Shown here: positions 1-5,119 of the stretch, piece by piece
How positions within the stretch are numbered: position 1 is the first letter of the stretch
Layout of the letters: each line of letters starts with the position of its first letter
Assembly: GCA_937893205.1 (NCBI GenBank)
Contig: CALBJU010000214.1
Coordinates: 1 to 5,396, forward strand
From: an uncultured Bacteroidota bacterium
GTDB taxonomy: Bacteria > Bacteroidota > Rhodothermia > Rhodothermales > UBA10348
Direction of reading: 5' to 3'
Length of the DNA stretch: 5,396 nt
Translations under genes and position numbers: made by a program
Notes under the pieces: generated by a model
What the model saw: only the letters and a program-made list of their open reading frames with translations
What the model was told of the DNA's origin: nothing
Database searches by the model: none

Positions 1-30
1 ATCAACACCGGTGACGGTATCGGCATGGCG

Positions 31-726
31 CTACGCGCCGGCTTCCCGTTGCAGTTCGTGGACTCTTTCAGACAACGTTGTTTTCTCCGAGAAAACCAAC
101 GCGCCTCCCAGCACATCCGAATGTCCCCCCAGGTACTTGGTTACGGAGTGCAGAACGATGTCCGCTCCCAGCGCGATGGGTTGCATCAAATAAGGGGTAG
201 ACCAGGTGCTGTCGACAACCAGTTGAGCACTCGCGGCGTGGGCAATTTCAGCGACACCTTCGATGTCTGTGATGTTCAGTTGCGGATTGGAGGGCGATTC
301 TGCCCAGACGATACGCGTTCTATCGGTGATAGCGTCCTGCACAGAATCAAGCCGGGACATGTCCACGATGTCGGATTTGAGTCCCCAACGCGAGAAGACG
401 GTAGTCGCCAGATGACGCACTCCGAAGTATATGTCTGCAGGAAAGACGATATGATCACCCGGATCCAGCGCCTGAAACAGTGTCATCGCGGACGCCATGC
501 CCGACGAAAAGGCGGCGCATGACTCACCTCCTTCTATATCGGCCAGCGCCTCCTCGAAACGGCGACGGGTGGGATTCTCCAGGCGTGAATAAACGAATCC
601 GCGCGAGTACTCTCCTGCCTCATCCCTGGCGTAGGTGGATGCCATGTGAATGGGAGGGGTGAGCGCACCGGTCTCCGGGTCAGGCTCGGTTCCTATCCGA
701 GCGAGTTTTGTGGCGAGATCAATCAT
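31..726 (-). CDS. Truncated PLP-dependent trans-sulfuration enzyme (cystathionine gamma-synthase/lyase family), probable pseudogene
   Basis: Family members make or cleave cystathionine, or related sulfur amino acids, with pyridoxal phosphate in the cytoplasm. Visible family features, in order, are: the N-terminal T-P-P-I-H segment (residues 23-27); Y46-S-R-L-E-N-P-T, which contacts PLP phosphate across the dimer; S75-G-M-A-S for phosphate binding; D172 in V-D-S-T (usually V-D-N-T) for the pyridine nitrogen; and H-S-V-T-K197-Y-L-G-G-H-S-D, where K197 is the Schiff-base lysine. The frame ends at a TAG after residue 231, just past L-Q-R-E-A-G-A, whereas the family is about 380-400 residues. The C-terminal domain that completes the active site is therefore missing. 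The start ATG at 726 is fixed by an in-frame TAA 12 bases upstream, and there is no Shine-Dalgarno. It is divergent from the DUF721 gene. The family is certain; the exact substrate (MetB, MetC, Mgl or similar) cannot be told. A sequencing indel is an alternative to a genuine pseudogene. Confidence 0.85.
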   Translation of the reverse strand: MIDLATKLARIGTEPDPETGALTPPIHMASTYARDEAGEYSRGFVYSRLENPTRRRFEEALADIEGGESCAAFSSGMASAMTLFQALDPGDHIVFPADIYFGVRHLATTVFSRWGLKSDIVDMSRLDSVQDAITDRTRIVWAESPSNPQLNITDIEGVAEIAHAASAQLVVDSTWSTPYLMQPIALGADIVLHSVTKYLGGHSDVLGGALVFSEKTTLSERVHELQREAGA

Positions 727-814
727 GTCCGAAATTTACATGGATAGGCTGAAGGGGGGCACGAATATAGCCATGACGATCTAACTGCCCCGCGTCCAAT
801 GACCTGGATAAGCA

Positions 815-837
815 CAATACGAATGCACATCGTGTTG
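815..837. repeat. Short inverted repeat / hairpin A in the divergent spacer
   Basis: Bases 815-822 (CAATACGA) pair with 830-837 (TCGTGTTG) around a 7-base loop, giving eight base pairs including one G-U pair when read as plus-strand RNA. It is the first of three hairpins in the same 294-bp spacer. Alone it could be chance; its interest comes from the cluster. No function is assigned. Confidence 0.4.
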
Positions 838-845
838 ACGGGCAA

Positions 846-882
846 CCATTTACAGAAAACACCATCTATTCTGTAACTATGG
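846..882. repeat. Inverted repeat / hairpin B in the divergent spacer
   Basis: TTACAGAA (850-857) and TTCTGTAA (869-876) form a perfect 8-bp inverted repeat with an 11-base spacer. CCAT (846-849) and ATGG (879-882) extend it by four pairs across a 2-base bulge. The half-site centres are 19 bp apart, close to two helical turns, so it could be a protein-binding operator as well as an RNA hairpin. It lies between the divergent trans-sulfuration gene and the DUF721 gene and could serve either. Confidence 0.45.
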
Positions 883-921
883 CGAATAGCCGTCGTAGTG
901 CACAGTGCGTCTTCCGATGAG

Positions 922-980
922 TGGTCATGGGGGTGCTAGCAATGGGCAGTTCGCTGCTAATCGCTGGCGCCCCCTGACCA
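922..980. other. Long structured hairpin C upstream of the DUF721 gene (candidate structured RNA or cis element)
   Basis: Bases 922-940 pair with 963-980: TGGTCA with TGACCA, an unpaired T928, GGGGG with CCCCC, then further pairs to AGC/GCT. That is about 18 pairs with two G-T pairs. Inside a small internal loop, GCAG (946-949) and CTGC (954-957) form a second stem closed by a TTCG tetraloop (950-953). Neither strand has a T-run directly after the stem, so it is not a typical intrinsic terminator. Its right end is 40 bases before the DUF721 start codon, so it could be a 5' leader, an independent small RNA, or a remnant of a repeat element. The pairing is seen directly; the function is unknown. 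Confidence 0.5.
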
Positions 981-1020
981 TTTCTAAGCGGTTTTGATTC
1001 CTCGTCTGTAAGTTGTCGGC

Positions 1021-1311
1021 ATGCGCAACAGAACGGCCAAACCACTCGGCGACATACTCGGTGAGCTCATCAAGGGCATGGGTCTAGAAGGCCCGCTGGC
1101 TCGAGGTCATGTTATCGCTACATGGGAGCAGATTATGAGCCCCCAGATGAAGCATCACGTAGAGAAATGCTGGGTGAAGGGAGATCGGTTGTTCGTACGC
1201 ATTTCGTCGCCTGCTTGGAGACAGGAACTGCACCTCAAAAGAGATGACTGGCGCCAACGCCTGAACAAGGAGCTGGGCGCGGATACGATCCGAGAGATCG
1301 TTTTTCGGTAG
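1021..1311 (+). CDS. DUF721 family protein (DciA-like)
   Basis: This 96-residue protein matches the DUF721/DciA family (Pfam PF05258). Conserved points are the W35-E-Q-I segment after an N-terminal helix, a basic strand region with G53-D-R-L-F-V-R-I, then S-P-A-W66-R-Q-E-L, and a C-terminal helix with L-N-K-E-L-G followed by I-R-E-I-V-F-R at the end. Family members characterised as DciA interact with the replicative helicase DnaB and help load it; the short stand-alone versions found in Bacteroidota-type genomes are mostly uncharacterised. The length fits those short versions, so it appears intact. No Shine-Dalgarno precedes the ATG, and the start is chosen because homology-like sequence begins at once. 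It stands alone on its strand, with no recF, dnaN or gyrB in the window, and converges on the cupin gene 9 bp away. The family call is firm; a helicase-loading role is inference from the family. Confidence 0.85.
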   Translation: MRNRTAKPLGDILGELIKGMGLEGPLARGHVIATWEQIMSPQMKHHVEKCWVKGDRLFVRISSPAWRQELHLKRDDWRQRLNKELGADTIREIVFR

Positions 1312-1320
1312 CTCCGTAGG

Positions 1321-1686
1321 CTAATCCCTGTCCCTGTGGACGGTATCTGGCGAAAATGCAGGAAGACAAACTGCAATATATCTCGCTCCTCCTTCGTGAG
1401 GACTGGAATACCGGATCCATTCTCCGGCGGAGCAAAGAATGGCCTCGCCTGCGCGAACATTGATCGATTCAGTTTCCGTTTCAACGCGCAGGCACCCCTC
1501 TAATACGAGCGTATACTCGTCAAATTCGGGCGTTTGACCTGGTTCACTCCAGCCTTCCGGACTCGACATACGCGCAATGCTGAGTCGCTCATCACCCGAG
1601 TTTACCCGTCCGAAAAACTCCTCGATTCGTTTAGGCGGGAATCCCGCCGCTTCAATGACAGTCGGTTCAGTAACGTGTTTCGTCAT
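1321..1686 (-). CDS. Small cupin-domain protein
   Basis: A 121-residue single-domain cupin. The barrel core runs from about residue 35 to 110, with P-G-Q-T-P-E-F-D-E-Y-T-L-V-L-E-G (49-64) at motif 1, V-R-A-G-E-A-I-L-C (77-85) and G-E-W-I-R-Y (88-93) at motif 2. It ends in the A-V-C-L-P-A-F-S-P-D-T-V-H-R-D tail typical of one group of small bacterial cupins. The usual metal-binding His-X-His of motif 1 is replaced by Gln/Glu-type residues, with E57 retained, so metal binding is uncertain. I chose the ATG at 1684-1686, which has an AAGAGG site 9 bases upstream (1696-1701); a TTG at 1717-1719 would add 11 residues but is less likely. It lies 62 bases downstream of the transporter remnant on the same strand. 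No substrate can be deduced; regulatory or sugar/small-molecule binding roles are possible. Confidence 0.8.
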   Translation of the reverse strand: MTKHVTEPTVIEAAGFPPKRIEEFFGRVNSGDERLSIARMSSPEGWSEPGQTPEFDEYTLVLEGCLRVETETESINVRAGEAILCSAGEWIRYSSPHEGGARYIAVCLPAFSPDTVHRDRD

Positions 1687-1748
1687 CGACGAGGACCTCT
1701 TGAGAAGTTGGATGGACAATAGAGACTAGGGACTCCAGTGCACGTGGT

Positions 1749-2042
1749 TCATGCGCCTACATATTCTTTTTCGATTCTCTCCAGCGATTTTTCCTTGGTC
1801 TCCGGCAACACCCTATACAGCACAATAAGTCCGATAATTGCAAAGCCCGCGTACATCAGATAAGTCACCGCGTTTCCCAGGTTGGAGAGCTCCCATGGAA
1901 ATAAAAACTGCACTCCCCAACTGACGAACGAATTCACGAAGCCAACGACGGATATAGCCAGACCACGCAATCGATTTGGGAAGAGTTCAGCCAGATGTAC
2001 CTGCTCGAATCGTTCAGGGCAAAGGGTCGAAAACCCTGATGG
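1749..2042 (-). pseudogene. C-terminal remnant of a sugar-porter MFS transporter
   Basis: The frame from the TGA at 1749-1751 back to an upstream in-frame stop at 2043-2045 encodes a recognisable transporter C-terminus. It has V-H-L-A-E-L-F-P-N-R-L-R-G-L-A, the conserved E-x-F-P-x-x-x-R-G loop of the sugar porter family, then two hydrophobic segments matching the last two membrane helices, then L-P-E-T-K-E-K-S-L-E-R-I-E, the family's PETKGKSLEEIE-like end. Only about 85 of the expected 450 or so residues are present. No ATG precedes the conserved loop, and the family-like sequence stops near 2005-2010, where the helix before the A-E-L-F-P motif should continue. The missing 5' part is not in another frame, since fabF begins about 90 bp away. 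It is a truncated, presumably non-functional gene left by deletion or rearrangement. The original sugar specificity cannot be told. Confidence 0.8.
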
Positions 2043-2044
2043 TT

Positions 2045-2080
2045 AAAAAGGGCGGGACGCCACGCGCCTGGCCTTTTTTT
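2045..2080. terminator. Probable bidirectional intrinsic terminator after fabF
   Basis: AAAAAGG (2045-2051) pairs with CCTTTTT (2072-2078). One mismatch and a further short GC-rich set of pairs (2053-2056 with 2067-2070) extend the stem. T-runs flank it on both strands: seven T on plus and five T on minus. It begins 16 bp beyond the fabF stop, so on the minus strand it should end the acpP-fabF transcript and separate it from the transporter remnant. A second small hairpin, AGGGT/ACCCT with a 5-base loop (2023-2037), follows on the same strand and may reinforce it. Confidence 0.7.
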
Positions 2081-2096
2081 CCGCTGAAAGCTCAAC

Positions 2097-3356
2097 TCAG
2101 TCCGTATACCGGCCGAAAATGGCGCTGGTATTGTGCCCTCCAAATCCGAATGCATTGGACATCACAATATCGACCTTTCGTTCAACGGGCTTGTTAAACG
2201 TGTAATTCAGATCGCATTCTGGATCAGGGTGTTCGAAATTGATCGTCGGTGGGACGATTTGATGGGTGATGGCGCCAATCACAGCGATGGCCTCAACAGC
2301 ACCAGCGGCACCCAGAAGATGGCCCGTCATGCTCTTCGTGGAAGAGAGGTTCATCTCGTAGGCGTAGTCCCCGAAAACGGTTTTGATGGCGTTCGTTTCC
2401 GCAATGTCCCCGAGCCCGGTCGAAGTCCCGTGCATGTTCAAATAATCGATATCAGAGGCAGACAGTTCGGCATCTCGAAGTGAGGCGAGCATGGCATTTT
2501 TCGCACCCAGTCCTTCGGGATCCGGAGCCGTAATGTGATGGGCATCACCACTCATACCGACGCCGAGGATTTCAGCGTAAATATGTGCACCACGCGCCTT
2601 TGCATGTTCGAGTTCTTCGACGTAAAGCGCACCTGCGCCTTCACCAAGGACAAATCCGTCACGAGTAGCATCGAAAGGACGGGACGCTGTCGCCGGATCG
2701 TCGTTACGAGTGGACAGCGCCCTGAGAGCGTTGAAACCACCGACTCCAAGATTTGACACACTTGCCTCACTTCCACCGGTCACGGCGGCTTCCATGTGAC
2801 CCAATTTGATCAGCATGAAGGCGTCTCCAATATTGTTGTTGCCGGTGGCACACGCAGAAACACACGAGTAGTTTGGCCCTCGCAGACCATACCTGATCGA
2901 AATCTGCCCCGGTGCTATATCCGGTATCATCATTGGTATGAAGAAAGGTGACATCCTGCGCGGTCCGTTGGCAATCAGGTTATCCGCAGAATCGAAAAGC
3001 GCCTGCAACCCTCCGATGCCGGAACCATATATCACACCGATTCTTTCCTGCTCTTCCGTGGTGAGCGTATCCGTATCGATACCGGCGTCGGTGAGCGCTT
3101 GCCCGGCCGCAATCATCGCGTACTGGCAGAACGGATCCATTCTTCGCGCCGACTTGCGGTCGAGGTAGTCGAGAACGTCAAAGTTCTTGAGCTCACACGC
3201 AAAATTCGTAACGAAGGGTTCCGTGTCGAAGTAGGTGATGGGCGCCGCCCCACTCTCGCATCTCATCATCGCGTCCCAAAATGACTTTGGATCGTTTCCG
3301 ATAGGAGTGAGGGCTCCCATTCCTGTCACGACTACCCTGCGAATTTCTCGGCTCAT
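2097..3356 (-). CDS. fabF: 3-oxoacyl-[acyl-carrier-protein] synthase II (KAS II)
   Basis: FabF condenses malonyl-ACP with an acyl-ACP, releasing CO2, in each elongation round of type II fatty acid synthesis in the cytoplasm. The protein is 419 residues, the usual FabF length. The N-terminus R-R-V-V-V-T-G-M-G-A-L-T-P-I-G is typical. The catalytic triad is complete: C169 in V-S-A-C-A-T-G, H309 in N-M-H-G-T-S-T and H346 in M-T-G-H-L-L-G-A-A-G-A, with the conserved K341. The gating loop G-F-G-G-H-N is at 404-409. Length and motifs favour FabF over FabB or FabH. The ATG at 3354-3356 lacks a Shine-Dalgarno but begins exactly where the family begins. It sits 56 bases downstream of acpP on the same strand, so the two are very likely co-transcribed, and a strong hairpin follows its stop. 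The rnc gene that often follows fabF in related genomes is not here. Confidence 0.97.
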   Translation of the reverse strand: MSREIRRVVVTGMGALTPIGNDPKSFWDAMMRCESGAAPITYFDTEPFVTNFACELKNFDVLDYLDRKSARRMDPFCQYAMIAAGQALTDAGIDTDTLTTEEQERIGVIYGSGIGGLQALFDSADNLIANGPRRMSPFFIPMMIPDIAPGQISIRYGLRGPNYSCVSACATGNNNIGDAFMLIKLGHMEAAVTGGSEASVSNLGVGGFNALRALSTRNDDPATASRPFDATRDGFVLGEGAGALYVEELEHAKARGAHIYAEILGVGMSGDAHHITAPDPEGLGAKNAMLASLRDAELSASDIDYLNMHGTSTGLGDIAETNAIKTVFGDYAYEMNLSSTKSMTGHLLGAAGAVEAIAVIGAITHQIVPPTINFEHPDPECDLNYTFNKPVERKVDIVMSNAFGFGGHNTSAIFGRYTD

Positions 3357-3412
3357 GCCAATCGTGGGATGATTAAGAAGTGGAAGATGAAGTCAAGAAC
3401 TACCGGCTCTGC

Positions 3413-3649
3413 TCAGGCAGACTTTCCGGTGATGTAAGTCACGGCATCCCCAACAGTGGCGATTTTTTCAGCGTCTTCATCTGGAATCGTAAGATCAAAT
3501 TCTTTCTCGAATTCCATGATGAGCTCTACCGTGTCAAGGGAGTCTGCGCCCAGATCGTTGGTGAATGACGCATCATCGCTGATGTCTGCTTCATCAACTC
3601 CTAGCTTTTCAACAATGATCGACTGTACCTTGGCTGCGATATCGGACAT
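3413..3649 (-). CDS. acpP: Acyl carrier protein
   Basis: This 78-residue acidic protein carries growing acyl chains on a phosphopantetheine arm for fatty acid and phospholipid synthesis. The arm attaches at S37 in the D-S-L motif (G-A-D-S-L-D-T-V-E-L). Around it are the four helices of the ACP fold, including the acidic recognition helix E-L-I-M-E-F-E-K-E-F and the I-P-D-E-D-A-E-K-I-A-T-V-G-D-A-V segment. The frame is open for 40 more codons upstream, but the ATG at 3647-3649 is the start: AGGAGA (3657-3662) lies 7 bases ahead of it, the clearest ribosome site in the window, and the family begins there. First gene of the acpP-fabF operon, divergent from metK. Essential in nearly all bacteria; the identification is secure. 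Confidence 0.97.
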   Translation of the reverse strand: MSDIAAKVQSIIVEKLGVDEADISDDASFTNDLGADSLDTVELIMEFEKEFDLTIPDEDAEKIATVGDAVTYITGKSA

Positions 3650-3656
3650 AACCTGT

Positions 3657-3662
3657 TCTCCT
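3657..3662 (-). promoter_or_regulatory. Strong Shine-Dalgarno of acpP
   Basis: AGGAGA on the minus strand, 7 bases from the acpP ATG. It decides the start against the longer open frame. No other gene start here has a comparable site, which fits high expression of ACP. Confidence 0.8.
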
Positions 3663-3665
3663 GGT

Positions 3666-3704
3666 TGTGAAAAAAGCTTCTGGTTTTCCTTTTCCTGTGA
3701 AAAA
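3666..3704. repeat. Direct repeat TGTGAAAAA in the acpP leader
   Basis: TGTGAAAAA occurs at 3666-3674 and again at 3696-3704, exactly 30 bp apart, about three helical turns. Both lie in the untranslated region ahead of acpP, where they read TTTTTCACA on the acpP strand. Same-face spacing is compatible with binding by a regulator, but a chance A-rich repeat cannot be excluded. Confidence 0.3.
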
Positions 3705-3738
3705 CCACTATTTGTGCCACATTTCGGCATACAATCTG

Positions 3739-3770
3739 GAAAACTACGCCTCCCCGCGAGAGGAAGCAAT
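3739..3770 (-). promoter_or_regulatory. Candidate Bacteroidota-type promoter for acpP-fabF
   Basis: On the minus strand, ATTG (3770-3767), a 20-base gap and TAGTTTTC (3746-3739) resemble the Bacteroidota consensus of TTTG near -33 and TAnnTTTG near -7, with one mismatch in each box. Transcription would start near 3730, leaving a leader of about 80 bases. The assignment is tentative. Confidence 0.25.
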
Positions 3771-3795
3771 TTGCTACCGGATGCTTGATGTAACC

Positions 3796-3812
3796 TTCGT
3801 AAACGAAACGAA
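3796..3812. promoter_or_regulatory. Small palindrome with repeated half-site between acpP and metK
   Basis: TTCGT-AA-ACGAA (3796-3807) is a perfect 5-bp inverted repeat, and ACGAA is repeated at 3808-3812. It lies 56 bp before the metK ATG and upstream of the candidate acpP promoter, so a bound regulator could act on either gene. No known operator consensus is matched. Confidence 0.25.
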
Positions 3813-3867
3813 TCATCCGTTACAGCCTAGCGTTCCAAGACGTTGAGCCAATTAAATCCAGTTCGAA

Positions 3868-5037
3868 ATGTCGTACCTGTTCTCATCAGAATCTGTATCG
3901 GAGGGACACCCCGATAAAGTCGCAGATCAAATTTCTGATGCGATTCTCGACGCTATGCTCGCGGATGATCCAGTGAGTAGAGTGGCTGTCGAAACGATGG
4001 TGACGACGGGGCTCGTCATTCTTTCGGGAGAGGTCACGACCAACGCCTATGTGGATGTGCAGGACGTCGCTCGCAGCGTGATCCGGGATATCGGATATAC
4101 AGATCCAGAACTCCGATTCGACGCTTACTCCTGCGGAGTTCTTTCGACGATTCATGAACAGAGCGCAGACATCGCTCAGGGAGTTGACGACCATCGTGGC
4201 CTTCATCTCGAACAGGGTGCAGGTGATCAGGGAATGATGTTCGGATACGCGTCTCGAGAGACCGCCGAGTTGATGCCCATGGCTCTCAGTTTTTCCCATG
4301 GACTGATGCGCGAACTGGCGAGTATTCGAAAACAGGGGGAGATCATGACCTATCTCCGTCCCGATTCGAAAAGCCAGGTAACGGTTGAATACCAGGATGA
4401 TGGGAAGACGATTAAACGCATTCACACGGTGGTGGTATCTACGCAGCACGCCCCGGACGTTGAAGTCTCAACGATCAAGAGTGACGTCCGCGAACATCTT
4501 CTGGGACGCGTCATCCCTGCAGATCTCATGGACGACGACCTCATCCTGCACGTGAATCCGACAGGAAAATTTGTGATCGGTGGTCCGCACGGAGATACCG
4601 GTTTGACCGGCAGGAAGATCATTGTCGATACATACGGCGGCAAAGGGGCCCACGGCGGGGGTGCTTTCTCGGGCAAGGACGCTTCGAAGGTTGATCGAAG
4701 CGCAGCCTATGCGGCTCGGCACGTGGCAAAAAATCTGGTCAAGGCCGAAGTTGCCGATGAGGTACTTGTTCAGATTGCCTATGCAATCGGTGTCGCCGAT
4801 CCCATTTCGGTGCATGTAGACACCTACGGAACCGGCCGAATCCCCGATGACCGAATCGTTAAGGTGGTCGAGGATGTCTTTGATCTTCGCCCGAAGGCGA
4901 TAATAGACCGATTGGACCTCCTGAAGCCGGTATTCAGAAAAACAGCTGCATACGGCCACTTCGGGCGCCCAGGGTTTTCATGGGAGGCCCTTGATGAGGT
5001 GGAAGCAATCAAGGATAGAGCCGCAGTTCTGGCCTGA
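3868..5037 (+). CDS. metK: S-adenosylmethionine synthetase (methionine adenosyltransferase)
   Basis: MetK makes S-adenosylmethionine from methionine and ATP, releasing phosphate and diphosphate, in the cytoplasm; it normally acts as a tetramer with Mg and K ions. The full-length 389-residue protein shows all the signatures: E8 and G-H-P-D-K (13-17) near the N-terminus; G-A-G-D-Q-G (117-122); R-P-D-S-K-S-Q-V-T (164-172); the nucleotide-site run from N-P-T-G-K-F-V-I-G-G-P to D-T-G-L-T-G-R-K (230-250); and G-G-G-A-F-S-G-K-D (263-271), the phosphate-binding signature 2. The C-terminal H-F-G-R loop is at 364-367. Nothing essential appears missing. The ATG at 3868 has no Shine-Dalgarno, but the family begins there. 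It is divergent from acpP across a 218-bp spacer and followed by a hairpin, so it is probably transcribed alone. I saw no recognisable SAM riboswitch ahead of it. Confidence 0.98.
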   Translation: MSYLFSSESVSEGHPDKVADQISDAILDAMLADDPVSRVAVETMVTTGLVILSGEVTTNAYVDVQDVARSVIRDIGYTDPELRFDAYSCGVLSTIHEQSADIAQGVDDHRGLHLEQGAGDQGMMFGYASRETAELMPMALSFSHGLMRELASIRKQGEIMTYLRPDSKSQVTVEYQDDGKTIKRIHTVVVSTQHAPDVEVSTIKSDVREHLLGRVIPADLMDDDLILHVNPTGKFVIGGPHGDTGLTGRKIIVDTYGGKGAHGGGAFSGKDASKVDRSAAYAARHVAKNLVKAEVADEVLVQIAYAIGVADPISVHVDTYGTGRIPDDRIVKVVEDVFDLRPKAIIDRLDLLKPVFRKTAAYGHFGRPGFSWEALDEVEAIKDRAAVLA

Positions 5038-5047
5038 GACGTCGAAT

Positions 5048-5076
5048 TGCCCACTTTGGTTGGGCATCCTTCTTCG
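5048..5076 (+). terminator. Probable terminator of metK
   Basis: TGCCCA (5048-5053) and TGGGCA (5061-5066) form a 6-bp hairpin with a 7-base loop, starting 10 bp after the metK stop and followed by a pyrimidine-rich TCCTTCTTC stretch. The T-tract is interrupted, so it may be a weak terminator. Confidence 0.45.
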
Positions 5077-5119
5077 CTGATGCGTACACGTTAGGCACAC
5101 CTGGTTTACTCCTGGCTTC

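Noticed and set aside
25..522. 165-codon open frame on the plus strand
   Set aside because: It is antisense to the trans-sulfuration gene, whose minus-strand product carries unmistakable family motifs; the plus frame shows none.
849..877. Sigma-70-like promoter TTTACA and TGTAAC, 17 bp apart
   Set aside because: The -10 match is only four of six, and both boxes coincide with the arms of the inverted repeat, which explains the resemblance.
922..980. Known RNA gene (4.5S RNA, tmRNA, RNase P RNA, tRNA) or integron attC site
   Set aside because: The conserved GGAAG/AGCAGC loop of SRP RNA, the tmRNA ends, RNase P core motifs, a cloverleaf and attC GTTRRRY boxes are all absent.
1687..1719. TTG start giving a cupin protein 11 residues longer
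   Set aside because: The downstream ATG has a reasonable AAGAGG site and keeps the whole cupin domain.
3650..3769. N-terminal extension of ACP by 40 codons
   Set aside because: The extension has no ACP-family sequence, and the internal ATG at 3649 has the best Shine-Dalgarno in the window.
3700..3867. SAM riboswitch ahead of metK
   Set aside because: I could not find the conserved core or multi-stem arrangement of known SAM riboswitch classes.
3886..4449. 187-codon open frame on the minus strand inside metK
   Set aside because: The complementary strand encodes the highly conserved MetK; the antisense product has no recognisable domain or start signal.
4468..4959. 163-codon open frame on the minus strand inside metK
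   Set aside because: Antisense shadow of metK without family features.
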